Positions 1 to 9,497 of a DNA stretch of 64,000 bases are shown piece after piece (positions within the stretch are counted from its first letter, which is position 1; every line of letters starts with the position of its first letter). Position numbers and translations under genes: made by a program. The stretch covers positions 1-64,000 of the forward strand of contig JAZNCN010000007.1 of assembly GCA_045587545.1 (NCBI GenBank), written 5' to 3'. A model generated the notes under the pieces. The model was not told where the DNA came from. It saw nothing but the letters and a program-made list of their open reading frames with translations, and made no database searches. The stretch is from Caccoplasma_A sp045587545. Its GTDB lineage: Bacteria > Bacteroidota > Bacteroidia > Bacteroidales > G3-4614.

Positions 1-26
1 GAGGAGGAGGAGGAGGAGGGGGGGGG
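1..26. repeat. GAG-triplet/poly-G tract at window edge
   Basis: Six GAG triplets run into an eight-base G run. One plus frame reads poly-Gly and stops at 27-29, another reads poly-Arg/Gly and stops at 35-37, so this could be the tail of an upstream gene with a Gly- or Arg-rich C-terminus. It could equally be low-complexity sequence at a contig end. Nothing decides between these. Confidence 0.5.
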
Positions 27-87
27 TAAATTACTGATTTACAACTACTTAACCATACTTTTTTTTTAAAAAAAGCTGTTAGTATTA

Positions 88-117
88 GACTAATTAGCCC
101 AATTGGTCTAATTAGTC
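88..117. repeat. 30-bp near-perfect palindrome upstream of tsaC
   Basis: Arms GACTAATTAG (88-97) and CTAATTAGTC (108-117) are exact inverted copies, and the centre CCAATTGG (99-106) is itself palindromic, so only the 98/107 pair is mismatched. It lies about 40 bp upstream of the -33 box of the tsaC promoter. It may be a terminator for an upstream gene, an operator, or a remnant of a dispersed repeat. Confidence 0.7.
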
Positions 118-158
118 GTATTAAAGAGAAACGAAGTTGAAAACTAAAAACTTTTTTA

Positions 159-190
159 TTTGCTTAACTCCTATTTTAAATATATCTTTG
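159..190 (+). promoter_or_regulatory. Bacteroides-type promoter for tsaC operon
   Basis: A TTTG -33 box (159-162) and a TATCTTTG -7 box (183-190) are separated by 20 bp, a full match to the Bacteroidota sigma-ABfr consensus. Transcription would begin near 197, which supports the ATG at 214 and argues against the TTG at 160. Confidence 0.75.
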
Positions 191-213
191 CTTTATTATT
201 ATATTGCTACAAT

Positions 214-786
214 ATGGCTTCGATTGATGATGAGGTAAAAAAGGCATGTGAGATATTGGCTAAGGGTGGTATTATATTATACCCTACCGATACTATTTGG
301 GGAATTGGTTGCGACGCTACTAATGACGAAGCTGTTAAACGAGTGTTTGAGATTAAACGCAGAGCCGACAGTAAAGCTTTAATAGTTTTGGTTGACAATC
401 CTGTAAAAATAGACTTCTATGCCGAAGATGTTCCTGAAATTACTAATGAACTTATTGAAGTAGCTGACAAACCGTTGACAATTGTTTACCCGAGAGGGCG
501 CAACTTATCAACTTTACTATTATCGGAAGATGGTAGTGTAGGCATAAGAGTTACAAGCGAAGAGTTTTCAAAGAAGTTATGTTTCAGATTCAGAAAAGCA
601 ATAGTTTCAACTTCTGCCAATATAAGCGGGGAGGCATCTCCTCTAAATTTCAGCGAAATAAGTGAGGATATAAAAAAGAGCGTTGATTATATTGTTGACT
701 TTAGACGCAACGATATGAATAAACCTGCCGCTTCAAGTGTCATTAAGGTTGATGACGGAGGCTTAATTAAAATTTTAAGAGCGTGA
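214..786 (+). CDS. tsaC: L-threonylcarbamoyladenylate synthase (YrdC/TsaC type)
   Basis: Makes threonylcarbamoyl-AMP from threonine, bicarbonate and ATP, the first step of the t6A modification of ANN-decoding tRNAs in the cytoplasm. The 190-residue protein is a single YrdC domain with the YPTDTIWGIGCDA segment near residue 23, the KRR nucleotide-site cluster near 48, and STSANISGE near 130. It lacks the extra C-terminal Sua5 domain, so it is the short TsaC form. An in-frame TTG at 160 would extend it, but it lies upstream of the predicted transcription start, so ATG 214 was chosen. The stop overlaps the next start (GTGA, 783-786), indicating translational coupling. Confidence 0.93.
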   Translation: MASIDDEVKKACEILAKGGIILYPTDTIWGIGCDATNDEAVKRVFEIKRRADSKALIVLVDNPVKIDFYAEDVPEITNELIEVADKPLTIVYPRGRNLSTLLLSEDGSVGIRVTSEEFSKKLCFRFRKAIVSTSANISGEASPLNFSEISEDIKKSVDYIVDFRRNDMNKPAASSVIKVDDGGLIKILRA

Positions 787-2189
787 TAAACAAAATATTA
801 AAACGGAGATATATTATTTGGGACTGCATTGCTGCATTGGCAACGTGGTTTCTCTTTAATATATATCGTTATAACATTCTTCCTCTTGAAGAGATGTATG
901 GCTCTTTCTTAAGGTTTATCTCTTCTCCTCGCTCTATTATGGCTCAAATATTATACCCAATAGGTATGATGCTTATATTCTACCTCTCGGGATATTACAA
1001 CAGGGTTGTTTTCAAATCGAGAGCCGGAGAATTTTTTACAACTTTTATATCAATTCTGTTTTGGGTTTTATCAATATTGTTCATCTCTTTGATGAACAAA
1101 TATATATATACCGAATATAACTACAATCTTGTTTTTACACTATTTATTATAGGCTTTTTACTTGTATACAGTGGCAGATGTTTTATTACTTCAAGAACAG
1201 CCAAACGTGTTCATAATGGTTCAATAGGGTTTAATACTCTTGTTATTGGGTGTAATAAAGATGCCGTAAATTTAGTAGAATCAATAAAAAACCTTAGATA
1301 CTCTGTTGGATATGATATTGTAGGTTATGTAAAATTAGAGGGAGAAAATAATATTGAGGCATCATTGCCTATTTACAACTTTGACAACTTAGATGATGTA
1401 ATTAAAAAAAACAGTATTAAAAAGCTTATTGTTTCGCCAGAGGACAACGATAGAGCTAATACTTTCAATATTATAAACTCTCTTTATAAGTATGACCTTC
1501 CTATTATGTTGGAGGCAAAAGAGTATGAGATGCTAACATCAAGAATAAGATTATCCGATATTTACGGTGCGCCATTCGTTGATGTAAGCGTTCTCTCTCT
1601 CTCGGACACAGAAGAGAATATTAAACGTTTTTGCGATATTATTCTATCGTCAATTGCTCTAATTGTTTTATCTCCACTATTGTTATATGTAGCAATAGGA
1701 GTAAAATTATCGTCAAAAGGGAGTATAATTTTTAAGCAAAAAAGGGTTGGCTTTAAACGTAAGGAGTTTACCATGTATAAATTCCGTTCAATGGTAGAAA
1801 ATGCCGAAGGCGATACCCCTCTTTTGTCAAACCCTAACGATGAGCGTATTACCAAATTTGGTAAGTGGCTTCGTAAATATCGCATAGATGAATTACCTCA
1901 ATTTTGGAATGTTATTAAAGGCGATATGTCGTTGGTTGGACCTCGTCCGGAAAGAAAATATTTTGTTGATAAAATTATTGAACGTGCGCCATATTACAGT
2001 TTATTACATAGAGTACGTCCAGGTATTACATCGTGGGGTATGGTAAATTATGGCTATGCCCGAAATATTGACGAAATGATTGCTCGTTTAAAATACGATA
2101 TTCTCTATTTGGAGAATATGTCGCTACTTATTGATATAAAGATATTATTTTACACCGTAAAGATTGTTTTTACGGGCAGAGGTATGTAA
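783..2189 (+). CDS. Undecaprenyl-phosphate sugar phosphotransferase (WcaJ-like)
   Basis: Polyprenol-phosphate hexose-1-phosphate transferase that starts a surface glycan by loading a sugar phosphate on undecaprenyl phosphate. About four N-terminal membrane segments (residues 10-145) are followed by a nucleotide-binding-like CoA_binding_3 region (about 150-265), another hydrophobic helix (about 285-308) and the bacterial sugar transferase domain. Seen in that domain are KFRSMVENAEGD and DELPQFWNVIKGDMSLVGPRPE-type motifs, the catalytic core of the family. The start is GTG overlapping the tsaC stop; no in-frame ATG lies nearby. The sugar cannot be inferred. No other glycosyltransferase is adjacent, so it may serve a locus elsewhere. 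Confidence 0.85.
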   Translation: MINKILKRRYIIWDCIAALATWFLFNIYRYNILPLEEMYGSFLRFISSPRSIMAQILYPIGMMLIFYLSGYYNRVVFKSRAGEFFTTFISILFWVLSILFISLMNKYIYTEYNYNLVFTLFIIGFLLVYSGRCFITSRTAKRVHNGSIGFNTLVIGCNKDAVNLVESIKNLRYSVGYDIVGYVKLEGENNIEASLPIYNFDNLDDVIKKNSIKKLIVSPEDNDRANTFNIINSLYKYDLPIMLEAKEYEMLTSRIRLSDIYGAPFVDVSVLSLSDTEENIKRFCDIILSSIALIVLSPLLLYVAIGVKLSSKGSIIFKQKRVGFKRKEFTMYKFRSMVENAEGDTPLLSNPNDERITKFGKWLRKYRIDELPQFWNVIKGDMSLVGPRPERKYFVDKIIERAPYYSLLHRVRPGITSWGMVNYGYARNIDEMIARLKYDILYLENMSLLIDIKILFYTVKIVFTGRGM

Positions 2190-2195
2190 AAGAGT

Positions 2196-3986
2196 ATGTT
2201 TAAGAGATTTGAAGATTTAACACTAAAACTTGCCATTTGGCGAGAGAAACATATTACCGAAAAGAATCTCATTCTTATATTGAGTCTTATTATTGGTATT
2301 GGTGCTGCATGCGCAGCAATGCTATTAAAATACATTATCCATTTTATTCAAGATGCACTTACCGAGCACTTCTCAATTGGAGATGCCAACTTCCTCTTTT
2401 TGGTATATCCTTCTATTGGTATTCTCATATCATGGATGTTTGTAAAGTATGTTGTGAAAGATAATATCAGTCATGGTGTTACAAGGGTTTTACATGCTAT
2501 ATCGCAAAGGAAGAGCCGACTCAAACCTCATAATACATACAGCTCTCTTATCGCAAGTTCTATCACTATAGGTTTTGGTGGTTCAGTTGGAGCAGAGGCT
2601 CCAATGGTTTATACGGGAGCCGCCATTGGTTCTAATATTGGTAGAATATTCAGGCTTGATGCTCGACAATTAATGTTACTTGTCTGCTGTGGCGCTGCGG
2701 CAGGTATTGCCGCCATATTCAAAGCTCCAATCGCAGGCTTGCTTTTTACTATTGAGGTTTTGATGTTTGAACTTACAACAGCATCGGTTATGCCATTGAT
2801 GATTTCTGCAGCTACCGCAGCTACCGTCATATATATTTTTGATGGTCCTATGCCGGAATTCCACTTTGACCATACTGAAATTTGGAAAGCTCAAAGGTTT
2901 CCGATTGTTTTAATTTTAGGTATTTTCTGTGGATTTATTTCATTGTATTTTACCCGTTCTATATTATTAATGGAGAAACTTTTTGGCAAATTAAACTCAA
3001 AACCATGGTTAAAATTTGCTGTTGGTTCTGTGATTTTAAGTGCTGCTATTTTCTTCCTTCCCCCACTCTATGGTGAGGGTTATGATTCAATTTCGCAAAT
3101 AATAAGTGGAAACCAAGAGGCTATTACGGAAGAGAGTTTCTTTTATGCCGGACGGAACAACTTCTGGATTTTAGCTCTTATGATTACCCTTATCATAATG
3201 TTTAAATCGTTTGCTACTGCTGCCACAAACGGGGCAGGAGGTGTGGGTGGTACATTTGCTCCGAGCTTGTATGTTGGTTGTATGTGCGGATTTTTATTTG
3301 CATTTATATTTAATCATTTTATTGACATGCCCGACCCCCTTTCACAAAAGAATTTTGCACTCATGGGAATGACAGCTGTTATGGCAGGTGTTATGCATGC
3401 TCCTCTTATGGCTCTCTTCTTAACTGCCGAGTTAACGGGAGGATATGGCCTTTTCTTGCCATTAATGATTGCTTCGCTATCGTCGTATGGTACTGTCAGA
3501 ATTTTCAGTAACCATAGTATATACACTCACCGTTTAGCAAAAAGAGGTGAATTGATAACACACCATAAGGACAAAGCTGTTCTTACCCTCTTAAAGATGG
3601 ATAGCGTTATTGAAACAGATTTGCTTACAGTACGCCCCGATATGGATTTGGGTGAGATGGTACAAGTTATATCAAAATCAAATAGAAACATTTTTCCTGT
3701 CGTTGATAAAGAGAACAACTTCCTTGGTATGGTAGTGCTTGATGATATTAGAAATATTATGTTCAGACCTGAATTATACAAACGTTTTCACGTAGGTAAA
3801 TTTATGGTTACTCCACGAGCAAAAATTGAGCTTGGCATGCCAATGGAACAAGTAATGAGAACTTTTGATGAAACAAATGCATGGAACCTCCCCGTTGTTG
3901 AGAATGGGAAATATGTAGGATTTGTATCAAAATCAAAAATATTCAACTCTTACCGCAGAGTACTTGTTCACTACTCTGAAGATTAA
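2196..3986 (+). CDS. ClC-family chloride channel/antiporter with CBS pair
   Basis: Inner-membrane anion channel or H+/anion exchanger of the ClC family. The membrane part covers about residues 20-440, with GFGGSVGAEAP (about 127-137) carrying the gating glutamate, GGVGGTFAPSL (about 347-357) and GYGLFLPL later in the pore. Two cytoplasmic CBS domains fill the C-terminus (about 455-510 and 525-585), which in relatives bind adenine nucleotides and regulate transport. It follows the sugar transferase by 6 bp and precedes fmt by 12 bp in one operon. Transport direction and selectivity cannot be told from sequence alone. Confidence 0.93.
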   Translation: MFKRFEDLTLKLAIWREKHITEKNLILILSLIIGIGAACAAMLLKYIIHFIQDALTEHFSIGDANFLFLVYPSIGILISWMFVKYVVKDNISHGVTRVLHAISQRKSRLKPHNTYSSLIASSITIGFGGSVGAEAPMVYTGAAIGSNIGRIFRLDARQLMLLVCCGAAAGIAAIFKAPIAGLLFTIEVLMFELTTASVMPLMISAATAATVIYIFDGPMPEFHFDHTEIWKAQRFPIVLILGIFCGFISLYFTRSILLMEKLFGKLNSKPWLKFAVGSVILSAAIFFLPPLYGEGYDSISQIISGNQEAITEESFFYAGRNNFWILALMITLIIMFKSFATAATNGAGGVGGTFAPSLYVGCMCGFLFAFIFNHFIDMPDPLSQKNFALMGMTAVMAGVMHAPLMALFLTAELTGGYGLFLPLMIASLSSYGTVRIFSNHSIYTHRLAKRGELITHHKDKAVLTLLKMDSVIETDLLTVRPDMDLGEMVQVISKSNRNIFPVVDKENNFLGMVVLDDIRNIMFRPELYKRFHVGKFMVTPRAKIELGMPMEQVMRTFDETNAWNLPVVENGKYVGFVSKSKIFNSYRRVLVHYSED

Positions 3987-3998
3987 ACAAAAATAGAA

Positions 3999-4955
3999 AT
4001 GAATAGTAAAGATATTAGAATTGTATATATGGGTACTCCCGATTTTGCCGTGGAGAGCCTAAAGAGACTTGTTGAGGGAGGTTATAATATTGTTGGTGTT
4101 GTTACTATGCCAGACAAACCAGCCGGACGTGGACAAAAGATAAGATACTCTGCCGTTAAGGAGTATGCTTTAAGCAAAGGGCTATACCTTATGCAGCCTG
4201 AAAGGCTTAAAGATGAGGAGTTCTTGGCAGAGTTGAAAAGTCTTAATGCAGATTTGCAAATTGTAGTTGCTTTTAGAATGTTACCTGAGAGTGTTTGGAA
4301 TATGCCTCCTATGGGTACTTTTAACCTTCATGCCTCTTTATTGCCTCAATATCGCGGTGCTGCACCTATTAATTGGGCCATAATGAATGGTGATAAAGAG
4401 AGCGGAGTTACTACATTCTTTTTGACTCACGAGATTGATACAGGAAATATAATTATGCAACGTACAACGCCTATTAGCGATGATGATTGCGCAGGAACGT
4501 TACACGACCGTTTGATGTTAATAGGTGCTGATATGGTATGCGAAACTGTTGATGCAATTGCAAAAGGGAACATTGAACCCAAAGAGCAACCTATGGATAT
4601 TGACCTAAAGGCTGCCCCTAAAATATTTAAAGATGATTGCCGTATTGATTGGAGTAAGAGTGCAATTGAAATAAGAAATAAGATAAGAGGTCTTTCGCCA
4701 TATCCTGCCGCTTGGGGTGCTTTACAGATTAAAGAGGGGGAAGAACCTCTTGCTGTTAAAATTTTCAGTGCCGATATTGTAGATAGTTGTGGAGACTACG
4801 GAGATATTAAAAGCGACGGCAAGCGCTATATTGAGGTAGCTTGCGGGGAAGGCAGTTTAAGACTAACATCGCTACAACTACCCGGTAAAAAAAGATTAAC
4901 TGTTGAGGAGCTGCTCCGAGGATTCTCTTTTTATAAAAATTATAAATTTGTTTAA
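3999..4955 (+). CDS. fmt: Methionyl-tRNA formyltransferase
   Basis: Formylates the methionine on initiator tRNA using 10-formyl-tetrahydrofolate. The N-terminal formyl transferase domain carries the HASLLPQYRGAAPINWAI signature (about residues 108-125) with the catalytic Asn/His/Asp region, and the C-terminal tRNA-binding domain follows from about 205. At 318 residues it is normal length. It is the last gene of the tsaC operon and is followed by a clear hairpin. Confidence 0.96.
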   Translation: MNSKDIRIVYMGTPDFAVESLKRLVEGGYNIVGVVTMPDKPAGRGQKIRYSAVKEYALSKGLYLMQPERLKDEEFLAELKSLNADLQIVVAFRMLPESVWNMPPMGTFNLHASLLPQYRGAAPINWAIMNGDKESGVTTFFLTHEIDTGNIIMQRTTPISDDDCAGTLHDRLMLIGADMVCETVDAIAKGNIEPKEQPMDIDLKAAPKIFKDDCRIDWSKSAIEIRNKIRGLSPYPAAWGALQIKEGEEPLAVKIFSADIVDSCGDYGDIKSDGKRYIEVACGEGSLRLTSLQLPGKKRLTVEELLRGFSFYKNYKFV

Positions 4956-4981
4956 CAAGAGATATATTTTTTCGTTAAATA

Positions 4982-5020
4982 AGACAATCGCCTATCACTA
5001 AAAAAGATAGGCGATTGTCT
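4982..5020 (+). terminator. Terminator hairpin after fmt
   Basis: A perfect 15-bp stem, AGACAATCGCCTATC with its inverted copy at 5006-5020, encloses a 9-nt loop. The trailing T-run is short. It separates the fmt operon from the efflux genes. Confidence 0.75.
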
Positions 5021-5161
5021 TTATGTAAAAATTGTTAAATTTTACACTTCATATGAGTTTTGACGTTAAATTTAACATTTACATTAAAAATATTATTGAC
5101 AATAAATGCTAATTTTGTATTTGTATATATAATAGTTTACAAACCATATAATACATCTAAT

Positions 5162-6382
5162 ATGCAAATATATATTCCTACCGGAAATATTTCAAAATAT
5201 TGGCAATTATTAAAAAAGAGATTTATAAGAATAAAAAAATTTTCTCAAAAATATAATTATATCCTTATAGGTATTATAATATCATTTATTGGTATTATTA
5301 TTTGGATAAATTGGCCCAGACCATTACCGCCCCAATACCCAACAGTTTTAGCTGAGCCTGTAATTAGAGAAGATGTTGAGATTTACGTTGAATATGCAGG
5401 TAAAATTAAAGCCAAACAACACGTTGAGATAAGAGCAAGAGTTGAAGGTTATTTGGAAAAGATGTTTTTTGAAGAGGGTGGTTATGTAAAGAAAAATGAT
5501 ATTCTTTTTGCAATAGACCCTCAAGTTTATAGTGCCAAAGTTGAAAAGGCCAAAGCTCAACTAAACAAAAATCAAGCTCTTGAACTAAAAGCAGAACAGG
5601 ATTATAAGCGCATAAAACCTCTATTTGAACAAAATGCCGCAAGTCAATTGGATTTAGACAATGCTATTGCCGCATATGAGGCAGCAAAGGCTGAAGTTAT
5701 TATGAGTAAAGCAGACTTGACGCAAGCAGAGATTGCTCTAAGCTATACTGAGGTTCGCTCTCCAATATCCGGATACATCAGTGAAAGTTCTGCGGACATT
5801 GGTACTTTGGTAGGACCAGGGGGAAAATCGCTACTTGCAACTATGGTTAATAGTGATACTGTTGAGGTAAACTTCAGTATGACAGGTTTGGATTATTTGA
5901 AAAGCAAAGAAAGAAATGTTAATCTTGGAAAAACAATTGAAGAGAGGAACTGGAATCCCTATATAACTATTACATTAGCAGATGATACCGAATACCCTAT
6001 ACACGGCATTATTGATTTTGCAGATCCTCAAGTTGATCCCAATACCGGTACTTTTTCGGTAAGAGCACAAATGCCTAATCCTGATCACATTCTTTTACCC
6101 GGTCAGTTAACAAAAGTAAAACTACTTATGGACGTGCATGAAAATGCCGTTGTTGTTCCTTCTAAGGCTCTAATTATTGAAAAAGGAGCTGCATACGTTT
6201 ATGTTGCAAGAAAAGACTCTATTGTTGAAAAACGTTTTATTGAGTTAGGTCCCGAAGTTAAAAACCGTGTTGTAGTAAATAGAGGATTAGGTGGCAATGA
6301 AATGATTATTGTTGAAGGATATCATAAATTAAACCACGGAATGCGCGTAAATATATTAAACTCGGACGACAATGAAAAGTGA
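5162..6382 (+). CDS. RND efflux periplasmic adaptor (AcrA/MexA family)
   Basis: Membrane-fusion protein linking the RND pump to the outer-membrane factor. From ATG 5162 it has a basic N-terminus, one hydrophobic anchor (about residues 26-48), then barrel-sandwich/lipoyl halves (VEIRARVEGYLEKMFFEEGG and later RSPISGYISESSADIG) flanking a coiled coil, then beta-barrel and membrane-proximal domains. It has no lipobox and is anchored by the helix instead. A TTG at 5062-side would extend the frame by 34 residues; ATG is preferred, with a TAATTTTG -7-like box at 5110-5117 upstream but no good -33. It overlaps the pump gene by 11 bp. Confidence 0.92.
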   Translation: MQIYIPTGNISKYWQLLKKRFIRIKKFSQKYNYILIGIIISFIGIIIWINWPRPLPPQYPTVLAEPVIREDVEIYVEYAGKIKAKQHVEIRARVEGYLEKMFFEEGGYVKKNDILFAIDPQVYSAKVEKAKAQLNKNQALELKAEQDYKRIKPLFEQNAASQLDLDNAIAAYEAAKAEVIMSKADLTQAEIALSYTEVRSPISGYISESSADIGTLVGPGGKSLLATMVNSDTVEVNFSMTGLDYLKSKERNVNLGKTIEERNWNPYITITLADDTEYPIHGIIDFADPQVDPNTGTFSVRAQMPNPDHILLPGQLTKVKLLMDVHENAVVVPSKALIIEKGAAYVYVARKDSIVEKRFIELGPEVKNRVVVNRGLGGNEMIIVEGYHKLNHGMRVNILNSDDNEK

Positions 6383-9300
6383 TTTTTTTATTGACCGTCC
6401 GATTTTTTCGATGGTCATATCAATTCTTATTTTAATAATAGGTTTTTTAGGATTGTGGCTACTCCCTGTTGATCAGTATCCTCAAATAGTACCTCCAGTT
6501 ATTAAAATATCAGCATCATACCCTGGTGCCGGAGCCGAAACTGTCTCACAAGCTGTTGCAACACCTATTGAACAAACATTGAATGGGACTCCGGGAATGA
6601 TATATATGGAATCTCAAAGTTCAAATACCGGAACTTTTACGGCAACTCTTACTTTTGACATTAACAACAATGCCGATTTGGCCGCTGTTGAAGTGCAAAA
6701 CAGAGTTAAAGGTGCTGAGGCCCGATTGCCGCTTGAAGTAATTCAAAATGGCATATCAATTGAGAAACAAGCTTCAAGTAAACTGATGACTATCGTCTTA
6801 AAATCAACGGATCCAAATTTTGACGAAATATATTTGAGCAACTATGCCACATTAAATGTTTTGGATCAACTAAGAAGGGTTAATGGCGTTGGACAGGTTT
6901 CAAACATTGGCAGTAGATATTACGCCATGCAAATAAAAGTGCGCCCCGCAAATTTAGCTGCTCTTGGTTTAACGGTTCAAGACATTCAAAAAGCCATTAA
7001 GGAACAAAACAGGGAATCCGCCGCAGGAGTTTTAGGTCAACAACCAATTGAGGGATACGACATTACAATACCAATTGTTGCTCAAGGCAGACTATCGACA
7101 GTAAGCGAGTTTGAGAATATTGTTATAAAAACTAATAAAGATGGTTCAATATTAAGATTAAGAGATGTTGCCAAAATTGATTTGGAAGCTCAATCATACA
7201 ATACTGAAAGTGGTATCAATGGAGAGAATGCAGCTGTATTAGAGATAAAAATGCTCCCTGGCATGAATGCGATGGAGGTTTCGAAAAGGGTTAAAGAGAA
7301 AATGGTTGAAATAAGCACAAGTTTCCCCGAAGGCATTACATACGACATTCCTTTTGATATGACCGAATACATAAATCAATCAATTAAGGAGGTATATAAA
7401 ACTCTTCTTGAGGCTCTTTTATTGGTGATTTTAGTTGTGTTCTTATCGCTACAAAATTGGCGTTCGACATTAATTCCTGCTGTTGCAGTCCCAATTTCTT
7501 TGATTGGCACATTTGGAGTAATGCTCATTTTTGATTTTACTCTTAATACCCTCACTTTGCTTGGTCTTGTTTTATCTATTGGTATTGTTGTAGATGATGC
7601 CATTGTCGTAGTTGAAAACGTTGACAGACATATGCGCGAAGAAAATTTATCGGCATACGAGGCGACAAAGAAAGCAATGAAGAATTTAGGAGGAGCTTTA
7701 ATTGCAACGTCATTGGTTTTATGCGCAGTATTTATCCCTGTTAGTTTCTTGCCGGGAATATCCGGAATTTTATATAGGCAATTCACTATTACAATTGCAG
7801 TTTCTGTTATTATATCTACTATTGTAGCTCTAACATTGAGTCCTGCAATGTGCGCAAAAGTTCTTAAAAAAGAGGATATTAATAACCAACCGAGAAATAA
7901 AGTATTTAGAGCTATTAATAATGCTCTGAACAGAGGCAATAGCTGGTATAGAAATGTTATTAACAAATGTCTTAATAACTCAAAAAGAGTATTTATATTC
8001 TTTGCAATATCTATTGCCATCATAATAATTATGATGAATTTCGTTCCTCAAAGTTTTATTCCTCAGGAGGATCAAGGTTATTTTACCGTGGAATTTGAAC
8101 TGCCGGAGGGCGCATCGTTAGAGCGGACAAGAGCTGTTACTGACAGAGCCATCAAATACTTAAGCACTTTACCTGATGTTGAGCACATTATGAATGTTAC
8201 AGGCTCAAGTCCAAGACATGGCACAAATCAATCAAGAAGCCAATTAACTGTGGTAATGAAACCTTGGGAAAAGAGAAAAACTAAAAATTTATCAATTTTA
8301 ATTGATAGCGTCAGATATAATTTGAGTAAATATCCCGAGGCTGTTGTTCTATTGAGTACACCCCCTGTTATTCCCGGTATCGGATCTTCCGGAGGATTTG
8401 AAATGATTATTGAAGCTAAAGGCAATACAACCTATGATGAACTAAAAAGTACTGCTGATACAATTCTTTTCTATGCCTCACAAAGAAAAGAACTATCAAG
8501 AGTGAGTTCTTCTATTCAAAATGAAATTCCTCAACTCTATATTGACATTGATAGAGATATGGCAAAACTTATGGGAGTCTCGGTTGCAGATATTTTTACA
8601 ACACTTAAAGCCTTTACAGGCTCGGTGTATGTAAATGATTTCAATCTCTTTAATAGGGTATATAGGGTATATCTTCAAGCAGATGCCCCTTTTAGAGCAA
8701 CACAGAACAATATGAATTTATATTTTGTAAAAGGGAATGGAGATGCTATGATTCCTATTACATCGCTTGGAACAACTTCTTACACTACGGGTCCCGGAAC
8801 GATAAGACGTTTTAATATGTATTACTCTGCAACCATAACCGGTGAAGCAGCTCACGGCTATAGTTCTGGGCAAGCAATGAATGCTTTAGAAAGTATTGTA
8901 AAAGAAAAAGTTAATAAAAATATAGGCATTGAATGGAGTGGACTTTCTTATCAAGAGAAAAAACAAAGTGGACAAACAGGCTATGTTCTATTACTTGCTC
9001 TGCTTTTTGTATTTCTTTTCTTAGCTGCACTTTACGAAAGTTGGACAGTACCCTTAGCTGTTCTTCTTTCATTGCCAATTGCTTGTGTTGGGGCATTTTT
9101 TGGTATAACAATTTTTGGATTGGAAAATAATATATATTTTCAAATAGGTCTGGTAATGCTTATTGGATTGGCTGCAAAAAATGCTATTCTAATAGTAGAG
9201 TTTGCCAAAGAACAAGTTGACAAAGGAATTAATATTGTTGATGCAGCCATAAATGCTTCCGTAAAAAGGTTTAAGCCAATTATAATGACATCATTAACGT

Positions 9301-9497
9301 TTGTACTTGGAATGCTTCCTCTTGTTTTGGCAACAGGACCCGGCGCTGCAAGTAGACAGGGTATTGGAGTTGGTGTGTTTTTTGGCATGATTGTGGCAAT
9401 GACTATAGGTATTGTGTTAGTTCCATTCTTTTTTATATGGATATACAAGATCAAAAACTTTTTAAAAAACAGACATCTTAATCAATGCAAAGGATAA
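6372..9497 (+). CDS. RND multidrug efflux pump (AcrB/HAE1 family)
   Basis: Proton-driven inner-membrane exporter that captures substrates from the periplasm and outer leaflet. The 1041-residue length and two-fold repeat (TM1, large loop, TM2-6; TM7, loop, TM8-12) are standard. The proton-relay aspartates lie in GIVVDDAIVVVENV of TM4 (about residues 400-413) and the matching lysine side is in the second half (GLAAKNAILIVEFA). The N-terminus DRPIFSMVISI is typical of HAE1. It sits between adaptor and outer-membrane factor with overlapping ends, so the whole pump is cotranscribed. Substrates cannot be predicted; no regulator gene is adjacent. Confidence 0.95.
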   Translation: MKSDFFIDRPIFSMVISILILIIGFLGLWLLPVDQYPQIVPPVIKISASYPGAGAETVSQAVATPIEQTLNGTPGMIYMESQSSNTGTFTATLTFDINNNADLAAVEVQNRVKGAEARLPLEVIQNGISIEKQASSKLMTIVLKSTDPNFDEIYLSNYATLNVLDQLRRVNGVGQVSNIGSRYYAMQIKVRPANLAALGLTVQDIQKAIKEQNRESAAGVLGQQPIEGYDITIPIVAQGRLSTVSEFENIVIKTNKDGSILRLRDVAKIDLEAQSYNTESGINGENAAVLEIKMLPGMNAMEVSKRVKEKMVEISTSFPEGITYDIPFDMTEYINQSIKEVYKTLLEALLLVILVVFLSLQNWRSTLIPAVAVPISLIGTFGVMLIFDFTLNTLTLLGLVLSIGIVVDDAIVVVENVDRHMREENLSAYEATKKAMKNLGGALIATSLVLCAVFIPVSFLPGISGILYRQFTITIAVSVIISTIVALTLSPAMCAKVLKKEDINNQPRNKVFRAINNALNRGNSWYRNVINKCLNNSKRVFIFFAISIAIIIIMMNFVPQSFIPQEDQGYFTVEFELPEGASLERTRAVTDRAIKYLSTLPDVEHIMNVTGSSPRHGTNQSRSQLTVVMKPWEKRKTKNLSILIDSVRYNLSKYPEAVVLLSTPPVIPGIGSSGGFEMIIEAKGNTTYDELKSTADTILFYASQRKELSRVSSSIQNEIPQLYIDIDRDMAKLMGVSVADIFTTLKAFTGSVYVNDFNLFNRVYRVYLQADAPFRATQNNMNLYFVKGNGDAMIPITSLGTTSYTTGPGTIRRFNMYYSATITGEAAHGYSSGQAMNALESIVKEKVNKNIGIEWSGLSYQEKKQSGQTGYVLLLALLFVFLFLAALYESWTVPLAVLLSLPIACVGAFFGITIFGLENNIYFQIGLVMLIGLAAKNAILIVEFAKEQVDKGINIVDAAINASVKRFKPIIMTSLTFVLGMLPLVLATGPGAASRQGIGVGVFFGMIVAMTIGIVLVPFFFIWIYKIKNFLKNRHLNQCKG

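Noticed and set aside
160..213. N-terminal extension of TsaC from a TTG at 160
   Set aside because: The region contains the -33 and -7 boxes, and the YrdC fold starts properly at ATG 214.
5060..5161. N-terminal extension of the RND adaptor from a TTG
   Set aside because: The added residues would give a second hydrophobic stretch ahead of the normal anchor, and ATG 5162 gives the expected length.
7376..8023. 215-codon minus-strand frame inside the RND pump gene
   Set aside because: Antisense shadow of the pump; no start context and no recognisable domain.
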